Origin: Paenarthrobacter nicotinovorans
GTDB taxonomy: Bacteria > Actinomycetota > Actinomycetes > Actinomycetales > Micrococcaceae
Length of the DNA stretch: 64,000 nt
Direction of reading: 5' to 3'
Assembly: GCF_021919345.1 (NCBI RefSeq)
Contig: NZ_CP089293.1
Coordinates: 2,170,001 to 2,234,000, forward strand
Part shown: in pieces, positions 9,195 to 16,813 of the stretch
Position numbering within the stretch: position 1 is the stretch's first letter
How the letters are laid out: every line of letters begins with the position of its first letter
The notes under the pieces: generated by a model
What the model was told of the DNA's origin: nothing
What the model saw: the letters and a program-made list of their open reading frames with translations, nothing else
Databases searched by the model: none
Position numbers and translations under genes: made by a program

Positions 9195-10117
9195 ACACGC
9201 CGCAAGCGGTGGTTCTTGAGGAGCTTCCGTCGCTGTCCCGGCTTTACGTCAACGCAGCGACGACGGCGGCCCGCCGGCGCGTACTGGGCGCAAATTCAGG
9301 CGGAACCAGGTTGCCGGCGGTCAGCCACGAGGTCCGGGACGTCAGGGCCGACGTCGAAAACCTGACCGCCTACCAGCACTTGGTGGGGGAGACGGCCAGC
9401 GACACCCTCCCGGCCGGCTATGTCCATGCACTGGCGTTCCCGGTGTCCATGAGTGTGATGAACCGGGATGATTTCCCTTTACCGCTCCTTGGCATGATCC
9501 ACCTCAGGAACCATGTGGAGCAGCACATGCCCATCCACTTCACCGAAACCCTGGACATCAAGTCCTGGGCGGAGAACATGACAGGGCATCGCGCAGGGAC
9601 CCAGCTGGACGTTGTTGCTGAAGTCCGTTCCAATTCCAATGGGACGCTGCTGTGGCGCGGGGTGTCCACCTACCTCGCCAAAGGCGTTTTCCTGCCGGGC
9701 ATCGATAAGGCGGGAACCGCACATGGATCTTCCGCCCCAGCCGATTTTTCACCTCCGGATCCCACAGCCCTCTGGCAGCTTGGCCTGGACATCGGGCGGA
9801 GCTATGCCGCGGTGTCGGGTGACTTCAATCCAATCCACCTGAGCGTCCTGTCAGCGAAAGCACTGGGCATGAGGGGCTCGATTGCCCATGGGATGTATCT
9901 GGCCTCCCGGGCGTTGGCAGACGTTGGAGCTGCCAAGTCGGAGGCTTTTACCTGGAAGGTCACGTTCGAAGCTCCTGTTTTCCTTCCTGCACGGGTGGCC
10001 TTGGATATTGCGACAGTCCAGTCCGCGTCGGGGGCGTGGGAGCGCTCGGAGTACATCGCTTGGAATCCGCGCAGCGGTAGGCGCCATTTCCTGGGCTCCG
10101 TTTCAGCATTGTCGTGA
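9191..10117 (+). CDS. MaoC-family (R)-specific enoyl-CoA hydratase, HtdX-like
   Basis: 308 aa, two hot-dog halves. The C-terminal half holds the hydratase-2 motif SGDFNPIHL with catalytic Asp211 and His216. The product would be a 3-hydroxyacyl-CoA, feeding the upstream FabG4-type dehydrogenase; together with thiolase and acyl-CoA oxidase the locus would complete a beta-oxidation cycle without a FadB-type multifunctional enzyme. The start ATG overlaps the preceding stop (ATGA). A strong hairpin terminator follows at 10124-10165. Mycobacterial HtdX (Rv0241c) is the closest named relative I can point to from context. Confidence 0.88.
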   Translation: MNTPQAVVLEELPSLSRLYVNAATTAARRRVLGANSGGTRLPAVSHEVRDVRADVENLTAYQHLVGETASDTLPAGYVHALAFPVSMSVMNRDDFPLPLLGMIHLRNHVEQHMPIHFTETLDIKSWAENMTGHRAGTQLDVVAEVRSNSNGTLLWRGVSTYLAKGVFLPGIDKAGTAHGSSAPADFSPPDPTALWQLGLDIGRSYAAVSGDFNPIHLSVLSAKALGMRGSIAHGMYLASRALADVGAAKSEAFTWKVTFEAPVFLPARVALDIATVQSASGAWERSEYIAWNPRSGRRHFLGSVSALS

Positions 10118-10123
10118 ACCATG

Positions 10124-10165
10124 TCCGGTAAGCGGCGGCCCCTTCGGTGGGCGCCGCTTACCGGA
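10124..10165 (+). terminator. Terminator of the thiolase-fabG4-maoC operon
   Basis: Perfect 14-bp stem (TCCGGTAAGCGGCG, 10124-10137, with 10152-10165) and a 14-nt loop, seven bases after the maoC stop codon. No U-tract follows. Confidence 0.65.
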
Positions 10166-10248
10166 TCGACAAATGAAGAAACAATAGTGACCAACGTCGC
10201 AGAGGCGGCCTCGACTACGGCTCGCAGCAGTTCGTGATGGAAACAAAC

Positions 10249-10278
10249 AAGGCCTGGAATCCGTGGATTCCAGGCCTT
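10249..10278 (-). terminator. Terminator of tRNA-Leu
   Basis: Perfect 14-bp stem (10249-10262 with 10265-10278) with a 2-nt gap between the arms. On the minus strand it is followed by TTGTTTGTTT. It begins 7 nt past the tRNA 3' end. Confidence 0.85.
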
Positions 10279-10285
10279 GGTATTG

Positions 10286-10368
10286 TGCGCGGAGGGGGAC
10301 TTGAACCCCCACCCCCTTTCGAGGACTAGCACCTCAAGCTAGCGCGTCTGCCATTCCGCCACCCGCGC
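10286..10368 (-). tRNA. tRNA-Leu, anticodon GAG
   Basis: An 83-nt cloverleaf reads on the minus strand. The acceptor stem is GCGCGGG paired with TCCGCGC (one G-U), with discriminator A. The D arm begins TGGCGGAATGG. The anticodon loop is TTGAGGT, giving GAG, which reads CUC. A long variable arm marks a class II tRNA, and the T arm contains GGTTCAAGTCC. The 3' CCA is not encoded. A U-tailed hairpin follows directly. Confidence 0.95.
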
Positions 10369-10547
10369 AGGTGGTGTTCAGCAGGAGCAGTAAGCACCTT
10401 GCGGCGCTTCATATTCCTCCGAAGCAGCGAGAAAAACTCTAACACGGTTTCAGGTGCCTGAAAAATCGGCAGGAGCCGCCAGGCACGGGTGAGGCCCCGG
10501 GGACCCTTGGGGCCGTGGAGTTCCTGACTCGGGGCGCAACTGGTGAG

Positions 10548-10553
10548 TAGGCT
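10548..10553 (+). promoter_or_regulatory. Possible -10 box (TAGGCT) for the M20 peptidase gene
   Basis: TAGGCT lies about 80 nt before the ATG in the 264-bp gap between tRNA-Leu and the M20 gene. The leader then carries AAGGAG before the start. No convincing -35 box. Confidence 0.35.
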
Positions 10554-10632
10554 AAAGGTACACGGGACGGGCTGCGGATGAAGCAGTCCGCGTCGCCGGA
10601 ACCTGCAGCCCAGCCACGCAAGGAGAGTTTCC

Positions 10633-11937
10633 ATGTCTGCCATCCGCCCTGAAGACGAAGTTGTCAGGATCTGCCAGGAGCTCATCCGCATCGATTCCTC
10701 GAACTACGGCGACGACACCGGTCCCGGGGAGCGGGCAGCAGCCGAATACACGGCCGGACTCATCACTGAAGTAGGCCTGGAAGCGGAAATTTTCGAATCG
10801 GCCCCTGGCCGCGCCAACGTCGTAACCCGCATGGCAGGCGAAGATCCCGGTGCGGATGCGTTGGTTGTGCACGGACACCTGGACGTCGTGCCCGCGCTAA
10901 AGGACCAATGGAGCGTGGATCCCTTCAGCGGCGAATTGAAGGACGGGCTGGTGTGGGGCCGCGGAGCCGTGGACATGAAGGACATGGACGCGATGATCCT
11001 GTCCGTCATGCGTGACTTCGCCCGGACCGGCCGCAAGCCAAAGCGGGATATCATTTTCGCTTTCTTCGCCGATGAAGAGGCCGGCGGCACCTACGGTGCC
11101 AGGTACGCGGTGGAGCACCGCCGTGAGCTGTTCGACGGGGCCACGGAAGCCATCTCCGAAGTGGGTGGTTTCTCCGCGACCATCGGCGGGCAGCGGACCT
11201 ACCTGCTCCAAACTGCCGAGAAGGGCCTGTCCTGGTTGCGGCTGGTGGCCCACGGAAGGGCGGGACACGGTTCCCAGATCAACACTGACAACGCTGTGAC
11301 CAGGCTGGCAGCCGCGGTTACCCGTATTGGCGAATACAAATGGCCTGTTGAGCTGACCCCTACCACCCGGCAATTCCTGGACGGCGTGACTGAACTGACC
11401 GGCGTCGAGTTCGACGCTGACAACCCTGACATCCTCCTCAAGGAGCTCGGCACGGTCTCACGCTTCGTGGGTGCCACCTTGCAGAATACGTCCAACCCCA
11501 CCTTCCTGCGTTCGGGCTACAAGCACAACGTCATTCCCGAGTCCGCCGAGGCCTTCGTCGACTGCCGTACCCTGCCTGGGCAGCAGGAGCTGGTGTTCGA
11601 GACCATCAAGCAGCTTGCCGGCGACGGAATCGACATCAGCTACGTCAACAAGGACGTTTCCTTGGAAGTGCCTTTTGCCGGCAACCTTGTCGATTCCATG
11701 ATCGATGCCCTCCACTCCGAGGACCCTGGGGCCAAGGTCCTGCCCTACACCCTCTCCGGCGGCACGGACAACAAGTCACTGAGCAAGATCGGCATCACCG
11801 GGTACGGCTTTGCGCCCCTGATGCTGCCGGACGAGCTCGATTTCACCGGAATGTTCCATGGTGTTGACGAGCGGGTGCCCGCAGAGTCACTCCAGTTCGG
11901 CGCCCGCGTCCTGAATACGCTGCTGAGCAACTACTAA
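10633..11937 (+). CDS. M20/M25/M40 family metallopeptidase or amidohydrolase
   Basis: 434 aa cytoplasmic hydrolase with a di-zinc site. Visible ligand motifs are HGHLDVV (about residues 79-85), WGRGAVDMK (metal-bridging Asp), FFADEEAGG (general base and ligand Glu), and a late His in FHGVDERVP. The family cleaves dipeptides, N-acylated amino acids or related amides; the substrate here is not deducible. The start ATG has AAGGAG at the proper distance. A 264-bp intergenic stretch upstream contains TAGGCT (10548-10553), a likely -10 box. The acyl-CoA dehydrogenase gene follows after 28 bp and may be co-transcribed. Confidence 0.88.
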   Translation: MSAIRPEDEVVRICQELIRIDSSNYGDDTGPGERAAAEYTAGLITEVGLEAEIFESAPGRANVVTRMAGEDPGADALVVHGHLDVVPALKDQWSVDPFSGELKDGLVWGRGAVDMKDMDAMILSVMRDFARTGRKPKRDIIFAFFADEEAGGTYGARYAVEHRRELFDGATEAISEVGGFSATIGGQRTYLLQTAEKGLSWLRLVAHGRAGHGSQINTDNAVTRLAAAVTRIGEYKWPVELTPTTRQFLDGVTELTGVEFDADNPDILLKELGTVSRFVGATLQNTSNPTFLRSGYKHNVIPESAEAFVDCRTLPGQQELVFETIKQLAGDGIDISYVNKDVSLEVPFAGNLVDSMIDALHSEDPGAKVLPYTLSGGTDNKSLSKIGITGYGFAPLMLPDELDFTGMFHGVDERVPAESLQFGARVLNTLLSNY

Positions 11938-11965
11938 ACGGCACCCACCACAAGGAGGCCCTGCT

Positions 11966-13126
11966 TTGACTCCCGAAGAAATCCTTCCCGACGCCCTGCT
12001 GGAAAGACTGCGGGGCCGTGCTGCCGGGTACGACCACAACAACCAGTTCTTCCATGAGGACCTGGAAGAACTGGCAGCCGCCGGTTACCTCAAGCTGTTC
12101 GTGCCGGAGCACGACGCCGGCTTGGGGCTTGGTCTCGAAGCGGTAGCTGCGCTGCAGCAGCGGCTCGCAACGGCTGCCCCGGCCACCGCCCTGGCGGTGA
12201 ACATGCACTTGGTGTGGACCGGCGTCGCGCGCGTCATGGCGGCCAGGGGTGACGATTCCCTGGACTTCGTCCTCAAGGAAGCCGGGAAGGGCGAAATCTT
12301 CGCCTTCGGTATTTCGGAGGCCGGCAATGATTCCATGCTGTTTGATTCGGGCACCGTTGCCGAACCTTTGGCTGACGGCAGTTACCGCTTCACCGGCCGG
12401 AAGATCTTCACCAGCCTCTCGCGTGGCTGGACGCGGCTGGGGACGTTCGGCAAGGACCCGGAAGCCAGGGAGGGTGAGGGCGAATTGGTGTTCGGCTTCC
12501 TCCGCCGTGACGAACCCGGGCATGAGACCCTCAGCGACTGGGACACCCTGGGCATGCGGGCCAGTGCTTCGAACACGACGCTGCTGCATGGAGCGGTCAT
12601 CCCGGCCGAACGCATCTTCCGGAAACTGCCTGTGGGTCCCAACAAGGACTTGCTGATCTTCGCCATCTTCGCGTGCTTTGAGACGTTGCTTGCCGCCGTC
12701 TATACGGGCGTTGCCGAGAGGGCGTTCACGCTTGCGGTGGAGAATGTGAAGCGTCGCGTGTCGGCGAAATACGGTGGCCGCAGTTACGCGCAGGACCCGG
12801 ACATCCGGTGGAAAGTGGCCGACGCTGCTCTGGCGATGGACGGGATCTACCCTCAGATCTCAGCGGTGGCCCGCGACGTCGACACCATGGTGGACCACGG
12901 GGCCCAATGGTTCCCCAAGCTTGTGGGGATCAAGTCCCGCGCCACCGAAAACGCCCGGCATGTGGTGGACCTGGCCATCCGGGTCACCGGAGGATCAAGC
13001 TACTTCCGTGGCTCGGAGATGGAGCGGCTGTACAGGGACGTCCTGGCGGGAATCTTCCATCCATCCAACGACGAATCAGCCCACAACACGGTTGCCAGCG
13101 CCTGGCTGGGACCACTCGAGGGCTAG
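11966..13126 (+). CDS. Acyl-CoA dehydrogenase family protein
   Basis: 386 aa, the normal length for the family. It shows the three-part acyl-CoA dehydrogenase arrangement: an N-terminal helical domain, a middle beta domain with FAFGISEAGNDS and the FTGRKIFTSLS strand, and a C-terminal four-helix domain ending near HPSNDESAHN. TTG at 11966 is used as start because AAGGAGG precedes it and no better in-frame start lies nearby. It probably oxidises an acyl-CoA substrate with FAD; the exact substrate is unknown. The family also includes flavin-dependent monooxygenase-like members, so the reaction is a family-level call. Confidence 0.85.
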   Translation: MTPEEILPDALLERLRGRAAGYDHNNQFFHEDLEELAAAGYLKLFVPEHDAGLGLGLEAVAALQQRLATAAPATALAVNMHLVWTGVARVMAARGDDSLDFVLKEAGKGEIFAFGISEAGNDSMLFDSGTVAEPLADGSYRFTGRKIFTSLSRGWTRLGTFGKDPEAREGEGELVFGFLRRDEPGHETLSDWDTLGMRASASNTTLLHGAVIPAERIFRKLPVGPNKDLLIFAIFACFETLLAAVYTGVAERAFTLAVENVKRRVSAKYGGRSYAQDPDIRWKVADAALAMDGIYPQISAVARDVDTMVDHGAQWFPKLVGIKSRATENARHVVDLAIRVTGGSSYFRGSEMERLYRDVLAGIFHPSNDESAHNTVASAWLGPLEG

Positions 13127-13162
13127 TCGAACGAACTGCGTGCGTCGAAGGAGCTTGGGCAC

Positions 13163-13396
13163 CTAGACGGTGCGCTGCACGGAGTAGACCTTGCGGCGCA
13201 GCCAGAATCGTCGTCCGCCACCGAGATAGAGGACGCTGCGCTCCAGTTCCCACTTGCCGTACTCTGAGTGCTCGGCCAGCCGGCGCCGGGCGTCCGGCAG
13301 TGAATCATCAGGCCCCACCGTCAGTACGAGGTATTCGTACTGACGTGCGTAGTCTCGTTGGCGCTCCACGGAGCTGCCTGGAAATTGTTCTCTCAT
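13163..13396 (-). CDS. DUF5703-like small conserved actinobacterial protein
   Basis: 77 aa, basic, no signal peptide or membrane segment. The core YEYLVLTVGPDDSL and WELERSVLYLGGGRRFW match what I recall of the DUF5703 family, which is common in Actinobacteria and of unknown function. ATG at 13396 is preferred because GGAGAGGG precedes it; a longer frame from 13465 would run across the divergent gene. It is divergently paired with the acidic 86-aa protein, 39 bp apart. Confidence 0.75.
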   Translation of the reverse strand: MREQFPGSSVERQRDYARQYEYLVLTVGPDDSLPDARRRLAEHSEYGKWELERSVLYLGGGRRFWLRRKVYSVQRTV

Positions 13397-13423
13397 CCCT
13401 CTCCATTTTCGTCTTTTTCCGGC

Positions 13424-13429
13424 TAACGT
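13424..13429 (+). promoter_or_regulatory. -10 box (TAACGT) of the acidic 86-aa protein gene
   Basis: TAACGT ends 6 nt before the ATG at 13436, a leaderless arrangement, in a 39-bp divergent gap. Confidence 0.5.
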
Positions 13430-13435
13430 GAAGTC

Positions 13436-13696
13436 ATGAGCATCGATCCGCGTGTCGCGCTTCAATCATTTACCGCCGCCTTGGAAGAACATCTCGCCGC
13501 TGCATCGGCACGACGCGGTGAGGGCGACCCCACCGTCGAAGCCGCCTTCTTCGCCGTTGCTGACGCCTTCGAAGTCTACGAAGACGCCCTCTACGAGTCA
13601 TTTTCAGAGGTCACCCCTCTCCAGGTTTTCGAGGATGAGGATGAAGATGAGGAAGAGGATGACGAAGACGAGGCGCTCGAGAGCGTAGACGACTGA
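13436..13696 (+). CDS. Small acidic-tailed protein of unknown function
   Basis: 86 aa. Residues 1-62 look like a compact helical domain (ALQSFTAALEEHLAAASA opens it), followed by a run of almost only Asp and Glu to the C-terminus. I do not recognise a named family. The acidic tail could bind a basic partner, possibly the basic protein encoded divergently, but that is speculation. Good coding evidence: a leaderless -10 box, a sensible start, and a textbook terminator 12 nt after the stop. Confidence 0.7.
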   Translation: MSIDPRVALQSFTAALEEHLAAASARRGEGDPTVEAAFFAVADAFEVYEDALYESFSEVTPLQVFEDEDEDEEEDDEDEALESVDD

Positions 13697-13707
13697 TTTT
13701 CCGTTGC

Positions 13708-13736
13708 ACCGGCCGCCACACGGCGGCCGGTTTTTT
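13708..13736 (+). terminator. Rho-independent terminator after the acidic 86-aa protein
   Basis: ACCGGCCGCC (13708-13717) pairs perfectly with 13722-13731 around an ACAC loop, followed by a run of T residues. Confidence 0.92.
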
Positions 13737-13966
13737 GTGCCCTTTTCGCCGATTCGGCTGTGGTGAATCTGTGCGGATTTCCGGGCTTTTCCCTGTCCTC
13801 GCGGTCAAGCAAAACACGTAGTGCCCCGACGGCCAGCTAGGTACTCGCACGTAGGACCCTTGGGCAATACTGCGCAAACTTGAGTACCGACTACTGGTGC
13901 GCCCCCTTGCGGCCAAAGCTTCACTGATATGTAGGCAATGGACGGTCTGCAAAGAAGGCTGACAAG
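13737..13966 (+). promoter_or_regulatory. Leader/promoter region of the polysaccharide cluster
   Basis: About 230 bp with no gene. It must hold the main promoter of the plus-strand polysaccharide operon, but no convincing -35/-10 pair stands out. The only symmetry I see is GGTACTC (13840-13846) with GAGTACC (13882-13888), 35 bp apart. Confidence 0.35.
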
Positions 13967-15643
13967 GTGAAAGTTCCAGTCGTACGTTTAGGCAAGGCGG
14001 CAGCACCCAAGGGTGCGGGCCATGCTGCCGTGGGACCAGCCTTCCCAGTGGACCCGGTCACTGCCCACGTCAATCCGCCGGTGTCTCCCTGGATTGACAA
14101 GTCCGTTGCTGCACAACGGACTGAAAAGGCGGGACTGGCGGCGCCCAGGCCGGATGTCACCCTGGACCTCGTGCCGCCAGTCACCCACCGCCACTCACGC
14201 GTCAAGCCCCCGCACCGGAACCGGCTGGGTTGGACGCGCTTCCTGACCACCTCCCTGACAGTCTCCGACACCATACTGGTCTCAGCCGCCGTCTCAGCCG
14301 GCTATGCACTCAATACCGGGGGACTGCCCTTCACAGACGGAGCTTCCGGGTTCCCGCGCCAACTGACCCTGGTGGTGATCCTGGGCATCATCTGGCTCGC
14401 CGCCCTGGAGGTCTACCGGACCAGGGATCCGAAAGTACTGGGAGTTGGACCGGAAGAATACAAACGCGTGCTCTCAGCGAGCTTCAGGGTGTTCGGCTTC
14501 CTGGCAATCGTCGCAGTGGTTTTCCGTGTTGAATCGGTCAGCTCCTACGTTCTTGTCTCCCTGCCACTGGGCATCGTGGCGCTGACAGGCAGCAGATGGG
14601 GCTTCCGTAAGTGGCTGACCCGCGAAAAATCACGGGGGCGCTGCCTGACCCGCGCCATCGTGGTGGGAGAACCACAGGACGTCCGGTACGTGATCAAGCA
14701 GATCAACCGGAAGTCAGGTGCCCCCTACGACATCCTCGGCGCATGCCTCCCGGGGGCCAGGCGTGGGGCGGTGCTGGTCGTAGACCAGGTCCGTGTCCCC
14801 GTTCTGTCATCCATCTACGGGATAGCGCACACGGTCCGCCAAACCGGAGCGAATGCCGTCATCGTCGCCGGCCCCTTGCCCGGCGGAAACCAATTCATCC
14901 AGGAACTCGGCTGGCGCTTGGAAGAAGACGCCGCCGAACTCGTCCTGGCCGCAACGCTGACCAATGTGGCCGGCCCCCGGATCCACTGGCGGCCAGTGGA
15001 AGGCCTGCCACTCATGCACGTGGACATTCCGCACTACTCCGGAGGCAAGCACACCCTCAAGCGATTGATGGATATCGCCGTTTCTTCCCTGGCACTGGTT
15101 GTCCTCTCGCCGGTCCTGTTGGCCCTTGCCATGATCGTCAAAGCAGACAGTCCCGGTCCTGTGCTCTTCCGCCAGCAACGCATAGGAAAGCAAGGCACCA
15201 CGTTCCAGATGCTCAAATTCCGTTCCATGGTGGTTGACGCCGAAGCGCGCCTGGAGGAACTGGACAACCAGGACGAAGGAGCAGGCGTACTTTTCAAAAT
15301 CCGCGGTGACCCACGCGTAACGACCTGTGGCCGGTGGATGCGCAAGTACTCCTTGGACGAACTGCCGCAGTTCTGGAACGTCCTTGCAGGCGACATGAGC
15401 CTGGTCGGCCCACGGCCACCGCTGGCGCGGGAAGTCAATGGGTATGAACGACACACCCATCGCCGGCTCCTGATCAAGCCCGGCATCACCGGGCTCTGGC
15501 AAATCAACGGACGGTCCGACCTCCCCTGGGATGAGGCTGTCCGGCTCGATCTCTACTACGTGGAGAACTGGTCCATCGCCGGGGACTTGATGATCATGTG
15601 GCGCACTTTCCGGGCCATGATCCGGCCATCGGGTGCCTATTAG
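13967..15643 (+). CDS. Polyprenyl-phosphate sugar phosphotransferase (exopolysaccharide initiating enzyme)
   Basis: 558 aa membrane protein of the WbaP/WcaJ/CpsE type. It would move a sugar-1-phosphate from a UDP-sugar onto undecaprenyl phosphate, the first step of EPS or capsule repeat assembly. An N-terminal cytosolic stretch of about 90 residues, rich in Pro and Ala, precedes four hydrophobic segments and a nucleotide-binding-like middle domain. The C-terminal catalytic domain starts at about 365 with KRLMDIAVSSLAL and carries LKFRSM, SLDELPQFWNVL and LVGPRPP. GTG at 13967 follows AAGAAGG. It is first of the plus-strand polysaccharide genes; which sugar is transferred cannot be read from the sequence. 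Confidence 0.93.
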   Translation: MKVPVVRLGKAAAPKGAGHAAVGPAFPVDPVTAHVNPPVSPWIDKSVAAQRTEKAGLAAPRPDVTLDLVPPVTHRHSRVKPPHRNRLGWTRFLTTSLTVSDTILVSAAVSAGYALNTGGLPFTDGASGFPRQLTLVVILGIIWLAALEVYRTRDPKVLGVGPEEYKRVLSASFRVFGFLAIVAVVFRVESVSSYVLVSLPLGIVALTGSRWGFRKWLTREKSRGRCLTRAIVVGEPQDVRYVIKQINRKSGAPYDILGACLPGARRGAVLVVDQVRVPVLSSIYGIAHTVRQTGANAVIVAGPLPGGNQFIQELGWRLEEDAAELVLAATLTNVAGPRIHWRPVEGLPLMHVDIPHYSGGKHTLKRLMDIAVSSLALVVLSPVLLALAMIVKADSPGPVLFRQQRIGKQGTTFQMLKFRSMVVDAEARLEELDNQDEGAGVLFKIRGDPRVTTCGRWMRKYSLDELPQFWNVLAGDMSLVGPRPPLAREVNGYERHTHRRLLIKPGITGLWQINGRSDLPWDEAVRLDLYYVENWSIAGDLMIMWRTFRAMIRPSGAY

Positions 15644-15703
15644 CCACCGCCCGCAAGGCAAGGCAACAAGAAACCTGCTACCTATACAGAATCCGAGTGG
15701 GAA

Positions 15704-16813
15704 ATGAGCATACGAACTATTCCATCTGGACAACTCAACGGCAACGGTCACCGGCCCAAGCTGCGCATTGCGGTGGTCGGCGCCGGTTATTGGGGTCCCA
15801 ACCTCGCACGGAACCTCAAAGCCAGCCCGGACTGGGATCTCGTAGCGATCTGCGACCTGGACGTTGAGCGCGGCATGAAGCTCGCCGAATCGGTGGGTGG
15901 GGTGGCCGTCGTCGAGTCTTTGGACGAACTGCTGGACGACTACAACCTGGACGCCGTGGCCGTCGCAACCCCGGCGCACACGCACCACGGCGTAGTGATG
16001 ACGGCCCTGCGTGCGGGCAAGCACGTCCTGGTGGAGAAACCGCTGGCTGACAGCCGCGCCAAGGGACTGGAAATGGTGGACGAAGCCAAAGCCAGGGGAC
16101 TGGTGCTGATGGCCGACCACACTTACTGCTTTACCCCGGCGGTCCTCAAAATCCAGGAACTGGTGGCCAGCGGCGCCTTGGGCGACATCCTCTATGTTGA
16201 CTCGGTCCGGATCAACCTCGGGCTCGTCCAACCCGATGTCAACGTGTTCTGGGACTTGGCGCCCCACGACCTCTCCATCCTCGACTTTGTCCTGCCGGGC
16301 GGCCTGCACCCCACCGAAATTTCGGCCCACGGCGCGGATCCCCTCGGTACCGGCCGCGACTGCGTCGGGCACTTGACCTTCGGACTGCCCAATGACGCCA
16401 TGGTCCACATCCACGTCAACTGGCTCAGCCCCACCAAAATCCGGCAGATGATCATCGGAGGGTCAAAGAGGACCCTCGTCTGGGATGACTTGAATCCGCA
16501 GCAACGGCTCAGCGTTTACGACCGCGGCGTCAGCCTGGAGCAACAACCCCGATCGGCTGCAGACAAGAAAGCTTCGGCCATCTCGTACCGTCTTGGCGAC
16601 ACGTGGTCACCGGCCCTCCAAGAGCGCGAACCGCTGGGACAAGTGGTGGCTGAACTCGCTACCTCCATCCGGAACCACACGATGCCCCGCACCAGCGGCG
16701 AATCCGGGCTCAGGGTCTTGTCCGTCCTGGAGGCCGTGACGCAAAGCCTCGGCACGGATGGACGGTCCACCATCGTGGCCGGCAATGAGACGAATCTCCA
16801 GGTTGTGCGATGA
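15704..16813 (+). CDS. Gfo/Idh/MocA family NAD(P)-dependent sugar oxidoreductase
   Basis: 369 aa. Rossmann loop VVGAGYWGPNLARNL near residues 23-37, then the family EKP motif in GKHVLVEKPLA with the substrate-contacting Lys, and a C-terminal alpha/beta domain. In amino-sugar pathways such as WbpB/WlbA this family oxidises the sugar ring to a keto intermediate for an aminotransferase. The next three genes (epimerase-type SDR, DegT aminotransferase, acyltransferase) fit such a pathway. Its stop overlaps the next start (ATGA). Start ATG 15704 follows GAGTGGGAA, a weak ribosome site. Confidence 0.88.
   Translation: MSIRTIPSGQLNGNGHRPKLRIAVVGAGYWGPNLARNLKASPDWDLVAICDLDVERGMKLAESVGGVAVVESLDELLDDYNLDAVAVATPAHTHHGVVMTALRAGKHVLVEKPLADSRAKGLEMVDEAKARGLVLMADHTYCFTPAVLKIQELVASGALGDILYVDSVRINLGLVQPDVNVFWDLAPHDLSILDFVLPGGLHPTEISAHGADPLGTGRDCVGHLTFGLPNDAMVHIHVNWLSPTKIRQMIIGGSKRTLVWDDLNPQQRLSVYDRGVSLEQQPRSAADKKASAISYRLGDTWSPALQEREPLGQVVAELATSIRNHTMPRTSGESGLRVLSVLEAVTQSLGTDGRSTIVAGNETNLQVVR

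Noticed and set aside
10249..10278. A long perfect inverted repeat considered as an insertion-sequence end
   Set aside because: It has a very short loop, a T-rich tail and lies right after a tRNA; no transposase or target duplication is seen, so it is a terminator.
10286..10368. tRNA-Leu as an attachment site for an integrated element
   Set aside because: No integrase and no second copy of the tRNA 3' end is seen in the window; flanking genes are ordinary housekeeping or metabolic genes.
13630..13690. GA-rich repeated triplets (GAG/GAT/GAC) resembling a microsatellite
   Set aside because: In frame they encode the acidic tail of the 86-aa protein, which explains the repeat.
14807..16414. A 535-codon open frame on the minus strand under the sugar transferase and oxidoreductase genes
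   Set aside because: Antisense shadow crossing two well-supported genes; composition is atypical with no recognisable domain.
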